From NCBI RefSeq assembly GCF_023065955.2, contig NW_026622863.1:42266177-42330176 (forward strand): a stretch of 64,000 nucleotides of DNA. The letters are read 5' to 3'. This document shows positions 44,181 to 55,596 of this stretch, piece by piece. Each line of letters starts with the position of its first letter. The first letter of the stretch is position 1. Position numbers and translations under genes: made by a program. The notes below the pieces were generated by a model that was not told the origin of the DNA, ran no database searches, and saw only the letters and a program-made list of their open reading frames with translations. Source of the stretch: Ursus arctos (taxonomy: Eukaryota > Chordata > Mammalia > Carnivora > Ursidae).

Positions 44181-46355
44181 TTCTAGGGGAAGTTTTCGAA
44201 TATAGGAATCCCTTTTGCTTCATGCTTACAACTAAGCTAAATAAGAGGTTTTATTTGAAGGTAAGGATATATTAATTTCATGAATTTGTAGAAGCCTTTC
44301 CTCAGCATTAAAAACCATGTTAAACTTAAGGAAATTTGTTCTAGAAAGAAACTCTTAAAGGAGTAAATATAGAAAAGCTTTTGATCTTACCTATTTTATC
44401 ACCTGTATTCTTCCCTTCTGTATAATATACCTTTGGAGGTTGCTAGGGCACTCACTCATTCCAAATGACAATTGAAAGGAAAGTCACTTAGCCTGCGTTT
44501 TCAGTTGAACTGTATTTTAGGGCAACCAGAAGTTGATTAGCTAAAGTTCTTTATTAAAAGTTTTGCAGCACATAATGAAATAATGGATCTAGGCACATTT
44601 CTCAGTAGAGATTAAGACCAGTAGGTACCCACTGATTGATTTTAATCGCATGAAAAATGGGATAAAACATGGTGTGCCCTCTAATGAGTTACAATAAGGC
44701 ATATGTATCTTGCCCAAAAATATTGAACATGAATCTCAGCATCAAGATCTAACTCCTACTTTAAAGAAAATTCAGGGAACAGAAGAACATGACACAAGAA
44801 GCAGCAATTAAACTCATCTAAAATGTGGATAATTCTACAAGAAGAATGACCTGGCTTCTCAAACAATAAAATGGCATTGAAAAAAGAGAGGTGGAACTCT
44901 TAGATATTAAGTCTGAAGAAATGTATACTAATCAAATGCAATGAGTTAGATTCACAAGTTGAACAAACATGTAAAAAGGACATTTTTAGACAATTGGGGA
45001 AATGGGAATATTGACAGTATTAGATAATATTTAAAAATTATGTTTTTGTTAGGTGTGATAATAGCATCGTGATTATGTAAAAATGTTAGAGGTAAGTTTA
45101 TACACAAGATGATAATGATGTCTGGAACTTTTAAAAAATGCTCATGCAAAAGAAAAATAAGGATGAATAACTAGTTTGTCAAAGTGATGGTAAGATGAGT
45201 CTTGGGTACGTGGTTTTTGTTTATTTTGTTTTTGCTATTTTCTCTACTTTTATGTATTTCAGTTTTCCCATAATATTATTTCAGAGATAAAATTAGCTAT
45301 GGAGTTATAACCCAATTGAAGTAAATGATTTTTTAAAATGACTACTTATCAAAATTTGTGGATGTTGTCAAAGCTCTGCACATTGGGATATTAAATATGC
45401 TATAGCATATTTGGGAAATAAAATTCAAGGGTCCAAATTATATCTGGTTCACCTATTGCTACCTCTGTTATCATGCCTGTCCCACAGTACTTCATATATT
45501 TAAAGAATGAGTTTAAAAAGCAATTACTACAACCAAATGTGGAAATTAATGGAATTGACCTTCAGTGTCTAATAAGATTGTTGCCAGCAATATGTTAAGC
45601 ACTCAAAATTGAATTGTGGCTAGTTCGAATTAAAATTGTGGTTAGTGTAAAATACACATGAGGTTTTGAAGATTTACTCTTTTAAAAAGAATGTAATGTG
45701 TTATGTTTCTTACAGCATTTCTCTGCTGCAATATTCAGTGGGTTGCATTATTACATAATGCAGAACCCAATTTAAGTGTCTTTCTGCTCCCAAGTAGTGT
45801 GTTTGCATACTGAGGTCTTGGTTCTACCCTGAGTCATGCTTCCCCTCCAACACACACACCCTTCATGAAAGGTAGCCTGTATTAACAGCTGAGTAGTTTT
45901 CTCAGACTGTTTTTAGCCTGTAGATGTTTTGGGATCCCAAGGCCCTTTCCTTTGTACTGTTTCTGCCCCATTAAGTTCAAGCTTGCAATGCTTCAAGTAG
46001 TATAATTGTCTTAACCACTGTATCTTCAATTAATTTTATTAGGGTTCACTCAGACAAAAGATCAACAGGCTCTTCTCTGTATTGGGCTCCCTATGAGGCT
46101 GCTATGGAAAAATGACTTTGAAATTCTTAGAAGCCCTGTTGTTTCATAGAGAGGATAAGTTAGGTTCATCATTATTCTGAGTCTGCATTTTTAGGACAGC
46201 ACCTTATATTTGATTTCTTTTTTTCCTCTCAGGCCCAATTATAACTTTGAAAACCCTTTGCTCTCTGGAAACACTGCCATGGAACCCTCTATATTTCCTT
46301 GAAATTCTACTTGAAATATTCACCAGTTGATGTAATGAGTAAAACGTGATTTTTT
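44181..46355. other. 3' flank of ZFP30, no gene recognised
   Basis: AT-rich DNA that probably includes the ZFP30 3'UTR. No named repeat or coding exon seen. Confidence 0.4.
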
Positions 46356-46359
46356 TCTC

Positions 46360-46744
46360 TTTTCCTCTGTTATGATGGATTATCTTCATGAATTTCCAAA
46401 TATTGACCAAGCCTTACATCACTGGAATAAACTCCATTTGTTTGTGGTGCATACTTCATATGTAGTACATAAATATATTGCTGGATTTGCTGTGATTGTT
46501 ATGATGTGCTAATATTTTGTTGATTTTTTTTTTGAGGATTTTTATGTCAGTGTTCATGAGGAACACTGGTCTGTAGTTTTCTTTTATTCAGCTATCTTTG
46601 CCTCATTTTGCTAACATGGTGGTGGTGGTCTTATAAAATGGCTTTCAAAGTATTTCCTCCTTTCAGTTCTGAAAGAGGTAATGTAGAATCATTAGTTATT
46701 ATTTAAATGTTTGGTAGAATTTTCCAGTGAAACCATTTGGGCCT
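46360..46744 (-). mobile_element. Old L1 ORF2 fragment (antisense)
   Basis: ttgaccaagccttacatcac, aggatttttatgtcagtgtt and gtttggtagaattttccagt read as a decayed reverse-transcriptase segment on the minus strand. It ends where the MaLR LTR begins. Confidence 0.7.
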
Positions 46745-47094
46745 TGAAATGGATTGAATGTGTCTCCTCAAAATTCATGTGTTGACATCTTAACCCCTAA
46801 TGTGATGACAGGAAGTAGAGCCTTTGGAGGTAATTAAGTGATGATGGTGGATCCCTCCTGATTGAGATTAGTTCCCTTACCAAAGGGATCCCAGAGAGCT
46901 CTCTTACACTTTTCTGTTATGTGAGGATACAAGAAAATGGCAGTCTTTATTTTGGAAGAGAGTTCTCACCAGAAACTAACCATGCTGGCACACTGATGTC
47001 AGTCTTCCAGCCTCAAGGATTGGATGAAATTTGTTTGTAAACCACCCAGTCTATTGTACTGCATTATAGCAGCCCAAAATGAGTAAGACAGAAA
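46745..47094 (+). mobile_element. MaLR LTR (MST/MLT1 type)
   Basis: The sequence opens ttgaaatggattgaatgtgtctc and includes aaaattcatgtgttgacat and a late accacccagtctattgtact block, the usual layout of mammalian MaLR LTRs. Just downstream, aaattggtaccggaagtggg resembles the internal start of these elements. Confidence 0.75.
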
Positions 47095-47700
47095 TTGGTA
47101 CCGGAAGTGGGGTGTTAATGTAACAAATATCTAAAAATGTGGAAGTGGCTTTGGAATTGAATAATAGGTAAGGGCTAGGAGAGTTTTTAGATGCACGCAA
47201 AAAATAAGGACATTAATGGAGATTTTGGTGACACTCAGAAAAGAAAGAGCTGAAAAGAAAACTTCAATCTTAGAGAATACATTATTGACAGAATGTTGGT
47301 AGAAATATGGATGGTAAAGGCAGTACTGTTGAGGTCTTGGATGGAAGTGAGGAATATCTTATTGGAAACTGAAGGAAAGGCAGTACTTTTTATAAAGTGA
47401 CAAACAACTTGGTGAAATTATGTTCTGTCTAATGTTTTATGGGAAGTAGAACTTCTGAGTAATGAAATTGAAGGTGTGGCTTTGCTCCTTGGCTTCTCCT
47501 GGCTGACTAAAATGCAAGAAGAGAGAAATGACTTAACATGGAATTTTTGAAACAGATATTTGGAAAATTCTTAGCTGCATAGTAAAGTGGTGTTAAAATG
47601 CTATTAAAGTGTGGGCATTGATTGGGAAAGAATGGGATCCTATAAGATGGCATGGGGACAAGTGGGAAGGCTCTGATGTCGCTGGGACACTGAGCTCCTA
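47095..47700 (+). mobile_element. MaLR internal region (non-coding relic)
   Basis: Follows the LTR with the internal motifs of MST/MLT1-type elements (aaaaatgtggaagtggctttgg, and later aatgcaagaagagagaaatgac). No long frame remains. The change from MaLR to ERVL internal sequence near 47700 is approximate. Confidence 0.6.
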
Positions 47701-48239
47701 AATTCTGAGTCTTCTTTACCATGGAAGCAGCCTCATCAGCAGAAGTGGCCTTTCCACTCCTAGCGTTAGTGGATCCCCACCCACAGTGGCATCAGCCTTT
47801 ACATTCCCATCTTAAGGAATTAACAATGCACTGCCTGAAGAAGCTAATGACTTCCCTTGAGGCAGTGGCCATCCAAGGCAACAGAAGCCCCCTTTTGTTT
47901 GCAGACCTATCACTAGACTCAAATCCCAGCAGGCTCCTAAAAGTGCAGTGCAAAGTGTGACCCATGAGAAGGGGTGCTGTAGTCCAAAAGAACTACTTGA
48001 GTTTTCTAACTTATACAGACAAATCTGGGAACAAGTGTGGGAATGGATACAGTATGTGGCATTATAGTGGAAGGAAATTTGGCATTATAGTGGAAGGAAA
48101 TTTGGGCAGTGAAATCTGGGGAAGAGATAGGTGGATAAACCTCTGAATCAGGGCCAAAAAATTGAAAATACATGTGTCCCATATAAAAGTGACCTCAGCA
48201 AAGGAGGATTTTAATAATCAAGTAGATGGAATGGCCTGT

Positions 48240-49060
48240 TCTGTGATTAACAGGTTTTTTCCCTAGCCACCCCTGTTATAGTCCAATGGGCTCATGAACA
48301 AAGTGCTCATGGTGGTAGGGATGGAAATTATACATGTGATCAGCAATATGGACTCCCATTCACCACAGCTGACCTGGCTATGGCCATTGCTGAGTGCTCA
48401 GTCTGACAGCAACAGAGACAAACGCTGAGCTCCCCAGTATAGCACCATTCCCTAGAGTGTTCAGCCAGCTACCTGGAGGCAGGTTGATTATATTGGACCA
48501 TCACGGAAGAGGCAGTGTTTTGACCTTACTAGAATAGAGACTTTCTCTGGATGTGGATTTACTTTCCCTACATGCAAAGCTTCTGATAGAGCTACCATCC
48601 ATGGACTTACAGAATGCCTTATCCACTGTCATGATATTCCTCACAGCATTACTTCTGATCAGGGAACTCACTTCACAGCAAAGTAAGTGCAGCAGTGGAT
48701 CCATACTGATGGAATTCACTGGTCATATTATGTTTCCCATCATCCTGAAGCAGTTGGCCTGGTAGAATGATGGAATGACACCTTGTTTTTTGTTTGTTTG
48801 TTTGTTTTAAGATTTTATTTCTTTATTTGACAGAGAGAGACAGCCAGTGAGAGAGGGAACACAAGCAGGGGGAGAGGGAGAGGAAGAAGCAGGCTCCCAG
48901 TGGAGCAGGGAGCCCGATGCGGGGCTGGATTCCAGGACCCTGGGATCACTCCCTGAGCCGAAGGCAGATGCTTAACGACTGAGCCACCCAGCCGCCCCTG
49001 GAATGACACTTTGAAGACTCAGTTATAGCATCAGCTGGGTGTCAAAACCTTGCAGGCTGA
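48240..49060 (+). pseudogene. Retroviral integrase relic (ERVL pol)
   Basis: Conceptual translation in shifting frames resembles the catalytic core of a retroviral integrase (DDE family), including the region around the second Asp and the segment before the catalytic Glu. Stops and frameshifts divide it, and a Can-SINE at 48786-48998 splits its distal part. It is an ancient genomic relic with no coding capacity. Confidence 0.65.
48786..48998 (-). mobile_element. Can-SINE in the ERVL integrase relic
   Basis: Antisense Can-SINE flanked by a 15-bp duplication with one mismatch, tggaatgacaccttg at 48771-48785 and tggaatgacactttg at 48999-49013. Confidence 0.93.
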
Positions 49061-49109
49061 GGCAGCATTCTCTGGAAGTTTGTATATAGTCTGAGTCAGC
49101 ATCTGTTAT

Positions 49110-50080
49110 ATGGTTGTTTCTCCAATATCCAGGATTCATGGATATGGGGGTCAAGGAGAGGTGTGAGATAATAGAAAGTATATATATTGGTCTTTGCTAC
49201 TGGTTCCCGGCACAGAGTTTCTAAAACTTGTAATTTCCTAAGTAATAACACCAGGAGCATCTCTTGTTCTAATATCTGGTCTTTGACCTGGTTGCTAGCA
49301 CAGGGCTCTTGAAACCTCTGTGATTTCCTGGGTGATAAGCGTGTCTTCGTTCTAATGAGGCAACTCTGGGTGGGCTACTGGGTGGCTTCCAGATGAGGAC
49401 TGGTCCCTGAAAAGATCAAACCATTATTAGAAGCTTAGAATTTTCAGCCCTGTCCTTTCCCTTCTCTTGAGAAGTGGGGAGAGCTGGAAATGGGGTTAAT
49501 GATTCTTTGTACCTAAATAATGAAGCCTCCATAGAAATCCCCAAACTATAGGGTTCAGAGGGCTTCTAGGTTGCAAACTTACCTCACCCAAAGTGTGATG
49601 CACCCCAGCTCCATGGGAACAGAAGTTCTTATGCTTGGGGTACTCTAAGACTACCTTCTGTATCTCTTCATCTGGCTTTTCATCTGTATCCTTTATCATA
49701 TCCTTTAATAAACTGGTAAATGTGTTCCCCTGAGTTCTGTGAGCTACTCTAGCAAATTAATTGAAACGGAGGAGAAGGTCATAGGAACCCTCAATTTGTA
49801 ACCAAATCAGACAGAATTTGTAGGTAACTTGGACACGTACTACTTGCAATTGGCATCTGAAGTGGGGAGCAGTATTGTGGGACTGAACCTTTAGCCTGTG
49901 ATATCTGACACGATCTTCAGGCTGATAGTGTTAGAACTGAGTTAAATTGTAGTACATCCAGTTGGTATTGTGGAGAATTACTTGGGGGAAAAGGCCCACC
50001 CATGGTGATCAGAAGTGTCAGAATTGAGTGTTCTGTATGAGTAGTAAAGGAGACAAAAAGAGAAGAAACACAGTAGGGAA
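49110..50080 (+). mobile_element. Unassigned LTR-like element inserted in ERVL
   Basis: This block interrupts the ERVL order between integrase and dUTPase. It starts near gtgtgagataatag, has AATAAA at 49707, and contains ggcatctgaagtgggg near 49853, which resembles a primer-binding-site region just after an LTR. I cannot name the family and both boundaries are approximate. Confidence 0.5.
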
Positions 50081-50089
50081 AAACTAAGT

Positions 50090-50620
50090 TTTCCTTTACA
50101 GAGGGAAATGGGAATAGTACCACTTACTATTACCCCCTAGTGACCAACTAGCAAAATTTTTGCTTCCTCTTGCAATGACTGGATGCCCTGCTGGCTTAGA
50201 GGTCTTAGTTCCAGAATGGGGACTGCTTCCATCAGGAGGCACAAAATAATTCCAGTGAACTGAAAGTTAAGACTGCCACCAAGCCACTTCAGCTTCCTCA
50301 TACCTCTTAATCAACAGACAAAGAATAGAGTTACAGTGTTGGCTGGGGCCATTAATCCTGACCACTAAGGAGAAATTGGACTACTCCACAGTGGAGGTAA
50401 GGAAGAGTATGTCTGGAATACAGAAGGTCCCTTAGGGCATCTGTTAGTACTACCATGGCCCTGTGTTTGAGGTCAGCAGCAAAAACCAACCCATTCCAGT
50501 CAGGACTACTAATGACCCAGTCCCTTGAGGAATGAAAATTTGTCACTCCACCAGGTAAAGAACCATGATCATGTGACCAGTTACAGAAACGAAGGATGTA
50601 ATTGTTGTATTTCTCATTTT
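50090..50620 (+). pseudogene. ERVL dUTPase-like relic
   Basis: Nucleotide order matches the segment between pol and the 3' LTR of ERVL elements, which encodes a dUTPase-like protein, as I remember it. Frames are interrupted and nothing longer than about 70 residues is open. It lies directly upstream of the purine tract and MLT2 LTR, where the family carries it. Confidence 0.6.
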
Positions 50621-50923
50621 TTATGAATGGGTGTGTAGCCTTGTAGTCTTCCCTTATTCCCTTATCATGTAGCTTTATATCATAGTGTTTAAGTATTATT
50701 AATTTTTCATCATAGTATTTAAGTTACAGGGAATCTTGGAAAAGAGTAAAGATCACCCCCAAATATGTATCCTCTTCTGGGGAAAGGGTTAGTGAGTTTT
50801 TAGTTATAGACAGGATAGTTGTATCATGGTAGGTGAAATTATGACCTTGTTAATGTTTTCATTTGGATATTAAGTATGGTTTAAAGAGAGCCGTATGAGT
50901 GCCAAGTTGACAAGAGGTGGTTT

Positions 50924-51407
50924 TGTGATAGTTAAATTTATGTGTCAACTTGACTGGATCAGGGGATGCCCAGATATCTGGTTAAACATTATTTCTAGAT
51001 GTGTCTGTGAGGGTGTTTGTGGATGAGATTAACACCTGAATCAGTGGACTCAATAAAGTAGGTTGCCCTCCCAAATGTGGGTGGACCACATCTAATCTAT
51101 TGAGGGCTTGAATAGAACAAAAATATGGAGAAAGGAGTAATTCTCCCTTCATTTTCTGCCATACTGTTTGAGCTGGGACATCTTGTCTAATCTTCTCCTG
51201 CCCTCAGAATGGAATTTACATCACTGGCTCCTCTGATTCTCAGTCCTTCCGAATCAGACTGAATGACACCACTGACTTTCCTGGGTCTCCAGCTTGCAGA
51301 TGGAAGATCGTGGGATTTCTCAGCCTCCAAAATCACATGAGCCAATTCCTCATAATGCGTCTCCTTTTGTATCCTATGGTTCTGTTTCTCTGGAGAATTC
51401 TAATACA
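50924..51407 (+). mobile_element. MLT2-type LTR, 3' LTR of the ERVL relic
   Basis: Starts tgtgatagttaaatttatgt after a purine-rich acaagaggtgg tract and ends near gttctgtttctctggagaat. Internal landmarks (gtcaacttgactggatcag, gatgcccagatatctgg, gtgggtggaccacatctaat) are typical of MLT2. Confidence 0.85.
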
Positions 51408-51658
51408 GGCCTAGAGATTTCTTCTGAAGATGGTAAATTATGGATTTAATTACTTTAATTGTTATCAGACCATTCATCTTAGAGCTTTGGTAGTTTAAAA
51501 TCCAGCTAGAGTTATTCCAATATCTGTGTCATCTTCTGTTGGGTGTCTGTTGATTGTATTTTATCACTTGCTTTGAGATTTTCTCTGGTTCTTGATATAT
51601 ATATATTTTTGTAACCCTGGGTACTTTGGGTTTTATTCTGAGTCTCTGATTCCCGTTT

Positions 51659-51785
51659 ATTTTTTTTTAAAGATTTTATTTGGGAGAGAGAAAGAGAAAG
51701 CATGAATGGGGGGGCAGAGGGAGAGGGAGAAGCTAGTGTGTGTGTGCTCCCTCTCTCTCAAAAAATCAATCATCAATCAATCAAG
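51659..51785. repeat. Two opposed Can-SINE ends
   Basis: 51659-51736 is an antisense Can-SINE tail and G-rich part (aaagattttatttgggagag). 51745-51785 looks like a sense tail (gctccctctctctcaaaaaa, then atcaatc units). The tRNA-like core is missing from both. Confidence 0.6.
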
Positions 51786-51786
51786 T

Positions 51787-52900
51787 TCCTTGTTATTGCA
51801 AACTCACAGTGATAGACAGGCTCCATGCACACACAGCATCTGAAGTTATTATTATTATCTCCACTTTAAAGTAAGATGATGAAACTGGACCCCAAACAGA
51901 AATTGTCCAAGAGCACATGGTGAGTTATTATGAGAGCTGAGATTCCCATCTGGGAAGTTTTACAACAAAGCCCACTTTAAAAATTATGACTGAGGGAGGG
52001 AAAAAATTATGACTGAATATCACCTCCCAATTTCATGCATTCAATGCTTTCCATCACAGTAATTCAGCAGAAATACTGTTCTTCAACAGTTCTGTGGAAT
52101 ATATACCATCATTATTGCTGACATAATATATTACTTAATTGGTAACCATAATTTAATCTTTTATTAGGTATGTATGTTTCTAACTTTTGCTTATTATATA
52201 TTATTCTCTGATACATCGTGGGGCACAGATCATTATGCATTTTATAGCTCTTTCTCAATCATACTTTCCTAGAAGTTGAATTTCTGAGTAATTGTCAGAC
52301 ATTAATAATTGTTCACAATATGCCAGGCCCTATGCTATTGTGTAGGAGATATCAGCATTAAAAATGTAGTTGCTATCCTTTGGATACTCATAATTGAGCA
52401 AGGAAGACGTAATCTTTACATGGGTAAATCTAAAGTGGGGTGTGATAAAGGCCTCCAGAAAAATGCAGATGATATACCTCTGAAGATGTAAATAAAAGAC
52501 TTTCTGGCAAGCTGCAAATTAATTTAAATCCATAGGATCTCTGTAAGTGAATGGTTGCATGCAGAAAGCCACATGTCTTACACTTTTTATTACAATGACA
52601 TTAGAGGCAAAGGGAGATTATTAGGATATGTTTGAAGAATATTTTGAAAAACATTATGGCTAGAAAGTACTTGGAAGCAAACTCATTTCAGAAAGAAATA
52701 TAAAAAACAGCAATGAGTTCTTTATGAATACATACACTACTCAGGAACTTCTAGACATATTTTTCTATGTAGTGATCCAACATACATAGTTATGCATAGA
52801 AAACATGGATTTGTTCAGCTGTGTATTTGGAACAGGAAGAAAATTTTAAAAGCCATTCAGTACAAACACAGTAACTCTTTTAAGAGTATCTTTATTTTTT
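51787..52900. other. No gene; one possible MIR piece
   Basis: AT-rich. 51845-51960 resembles an ancient MIR-type repeat (attatctccactttaaagt, gagctgagattcccatct). Nothing else is identifiable. Confidence 0.4.
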
Positions 52901-52914
52901 CTACAAATTCAAGA

Positions 52915-53875
52915 GAAGGATATACTGTCCTAGGGCCCTCAATTCCACTTCCAAGTATACATCCAAGAGAAATGAACATATTTGTCTACAAATGATATGG
53001 GCAAGGATGTTAATAGCAGCTTTATTTCAACCTAAAAGTGTTCCCAACAAAAATGCCCTATCAGTAGAAAGATGCCTAAGAAAATTACTACATAACAAAT
53101 ATGAAAGAAGAAAGTACTGGTATATATGATAACACAGATGAGCCTTACAGGTATTATGTTGAATGAAATAAACCAGTCACAAAAGAGTGTATACTGTAAG
53201 ATTCCATTTATATGAAGTTCAAGTAAGTAAAGCTAATTGGTTATGATAGAAGTCAGAATATTGGTCACCTAGGGGGTATAGACTGGGGAGGGCATAACTG
53301 AACTTTGAGTGATAGAAATATTCTACATCTCAATCTGGGTGGTGGTCACCCTGATGTACACACAGGTAAAAAATAAGCTGTATACATCAGTGTGCTCTAT
53401 GCACTTTTCTGTTTTACTGTCACTGTTGCTCAGGCCTTGACTGTGTACTCCTGCAGTTAGTACAGCTGCCACTTCCGCTGCTGCTGCTTGGTCTTCAGGT
53501 TGTCCTCATGGTTGTTCAGCAGGCACGTGTTTCTTGAACCACAGATCCAGGGGCTTGTACTTCTTAACATTGTAGAATTTCCTGAGTGCTCTTTATGTGT
53601 CTGGTTGATGATAGTGAGAACATGGGGGATGAATATGGGAAAAACTCAGATCTTGGAGAGCTTGGAAGCCACATTGCCTGTCACTTTGGCCACACAGCAG
53701 GGACAGCTCCACCTTCAGGTCTTCCAGCTGTTTAAGCAGCTCCTTCTTGCCGCAAAGGTCTCCAGCCTTAATCTTGGCCATGCTTGCACAATCCACTGCT
53801 GCCTCTGAGGGAAGGAGGCTGAGGCCCTTTGTGCACTTTATTGTGTGTGTATTATACCTCAATTTAAATAATCAA
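52915..53875 (+). mobile_element. Old L1 3' end (sense) carrying the RPL35 retrocopy
   Basis: Late ORF2/3'UTR landmarks (attccacttccaagtataca, agagtgtatactgtaagatt, gaaatattctacatctcaat) up to about 53409. Its continuation gtgtgtattatacctcaatt lies at 53847, after the inserted pseudogene. Confidence 0.7.
53430..53781 (-). pseudogene. RPL35: Processed pseudogene of ribosomal protein L35
   Basis: Read on the minus strand from the ATG at 53781, the sequence follows the start of ribosomal protein uL29/RPL35 (MAKIKA, then the GKK and LLKQL-DLKVELS segment). It then loses frame and has stops, with recognisable blocks down to the family's C-terminal end near 53430. There are no introns, as expected of an L1-mobilised mRNA copy. 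It sits inside an old L1 3' end and is bounded by imperfect repeats of tgcacttt (about 53401 and 53833). It is decayed and non-functional as an L35 gene. Confidence 0.85.
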
Positions 53876-54003
53876 GTGGAAGAAGAATGAGACAGTTTGA
53901 TAGTAGCCTCTTGATGTCTCCTTTAAGTATAACCTAATACGAATGTGTCATGGGCACTTGGTCCTTCAACAAGTTCTGCTAATTTATGGTGTGTTTTGTT
54001 TGT

Positions 54004-54080
54004 TTTTTTAAAATAATCTCTATGGCTTGACCTCAGACCTGGAGATCAAGAGTCTGTCAACTAAGCCAGCCAGGTACCTC
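54004..54080 (-). mobile_element. Short tRNA-derived SINE remnant
   Basis: Antisense and very decayed: ggagatcaagagtctgtcaa and ctaagccagccaggtacctc match the head of an old carnivoran tRNA SINE. Confidence 0.5.
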
Positions 54081-54179
54081 ACAATGGTTCTTCATCTCAT
54101 AGCAGGGTATGATGGATTAGGGCTTTGACCAGCAAAAAAAAGAAAAGAAAAAAAAAAAGGACAAAAAGTATTTATTTTT

Positions 54180-55090
54180 ATCTAGATACAGTGGCCATGA
54201 TTTCCTCCTCTGGATACTAAATGAGAGTGGTGAGCCCCAAGTGCTCTGGGAGTTGTAATCCTGGCTAGGAGAAGGGTGGCACCTGGGTAATGTGTAGTTT
54301 AGACACTGCCAAGTGTGGTCTGTGCAGTTTTCTTAGTTCAGATGTAGAAGAGCAGGCAGTTTCCCAAAGCCTTGAAGGAGCTTCTACATGGATGATATGG
54401 CCCCTCCTAAGGCCTGGAAAAGGAAGTCTGAACAGCCTGGTCACAAGTGCAGCTCAGCATCCCAGAATGTAAGACTTCTGGAAAACCTGTTAAAGTGCTA
54501 ACTTTGCATTAGGGCAGGAGAACCTCTGCTAGAGTCCATCTGTTTTACAGAGTTCTCTGGAGTTTGAGGAAAGTTTAGAGGTCTCTAAATTCCTGCTAAT
54601 CTTCCCAGTGTATACATGAGGGTGGAGGGTTGGTTTGGAAAAAAAAAAAAACTGAAGGAGAAAAAAAACTTGACATTTTATTAAGTCCATGGCAAATCTG
54701 GTCTCATTTTTTCCTCCATAGGGATATGGCTTCCCTGAACTCTAGGCTTTTCAAGTAGATAAACTCCAAGAAGCACTGTTTGTTTTGGTTCTTGCAATTC
54801 TGAAACTATGGCTCAAGTAAGCTGGTTTTTCAATGTTGAGTTCTGGTTATGTGAAGATTTTAATTTTTTTACCCTGAAACTTCTTTATAGCTCAGAACTG
54901 CTCTCTAGTTCCTCCCATTTTGGAGGGATGCAGTACAGGCCCCTCCTATGTGTCCCAGTTTTCTTGAACTACTGTTAATATGTGTACTAAAAAAATCAGA
55001 ATCTCCTCTATACACAGTCTTTGGTCTAGAGCAGAGATGGAGCAAAAATGAAGTCCCTTCACAGAGATACGTGACCATCTCTTGTCAGAT
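54180..55090 (+). repeat. Diverged segmental duplicate of the ZFP30 start-exon region
   Basis: Co-linear with about 32840-34400. Matching landmarks in the same order: ctctgggagttgtaatcctg versus tctgggagtggtagttcacc, ctggaaaacc versus ctggaaaccc, gagtttgaggaaag versus ggttttgaggagga, the start exon itself, and ctagagcagagat at both loci. Substantially diverged, so an old duplication. Confidence 0.6.
54722..54816 (+). pseudogene. Diverged duplicate of the KRAB-ZNF start-codon exon
   Basis: It has the same layout as the ZFP30 start exon: acceptor ctccatag ending 54721, a shared gttcttgcaa block, ATG GCT CAA at 54808-54816, then gtaagctggtttttc. Flanks also match ZFP30 intron sequence, including ctagagcagagat at both loci and gttatgtgaa(a/g)att. 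No KRAB-A exon is recognisable between here and the window end, although about 7.5 kb of that is inserted L1. It may be the first coding exon of a neighbouring KRAB-ZNF gene continuing past the window, or a stranded exon relic. No CpG island is visible between 44.2 and 54.7 kb to act as its promoter. Confidence 0.5.
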
Positions 55091-55596
55091 CTCCAATTTG
55101 ATGATAAGGAAAGGATGATCTCATTTGACTGCATGTGGAAAAGTTGACTGGCCTCAGTTTTAAGTATGTGGTGAAATCTCAGGCTTTGTGAGTCCTTTAA
55201 TGATGGGTGTGGAAATGATTGGAGCCTGCTTACAGATCGGTAAAGGGGTCTCTTCTGGGTATCCTGAGAAGTGAAAACCTTTAGCATTGTGCATTTTGTA
55301 TTTGAGGATGTACAGATTTCAGGAGACATGTTCGTGAGTGGATTAACCTATACCATATTCTCTGGCTCAGAAATGAGAACACTGGGGAGAAATGGGAAAT
55401 AGAGTAGCAAGTAAAAAGATATGGTAGGATGCTTCTAAATGGCTCCCAGGACTCCCTGCCTCCAAATATTCACACCCTTTTGTAATTTTCTTCCCTTTAG
55501 TGTGGGTTAGATTTAGTGGCTTGCTTTTAATGAATAGAATGTGGCAAGAGTGTTGGAATTTCACTTTTGAGATTAGGTTATAAAAATCTGTAACTT
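55091..55596. other. No gene recognised
   Basis: Sequence at 55430-55590 (cacccttttgtaattttctt, gatttagtggcttgctttta) looks like an old mammalian interspersed repeat of uncertain class, cut off where the antisense L1 begins. Confidence 0.35.

Larger units (their letters stand above)
47701..50923 (+). mobile_element. ERVL-type endogenous retrovirus internal region, decayed
   Basis: Relic of a class III (ERVL) provirus on the + strand. Parts in order: a gag/pol-like piece (about 47960-48180, containing a 23-bp tandem duplication at 48059-48105), an integrase-coding relic, an inserted LTR-like block, a dUTPase-like relic and a purine-rich tract just before the 3' LTR. Frames are short and broken throughout, and no 5' MLT2 LTR is visible in the window. 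Confidence 0.7.
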
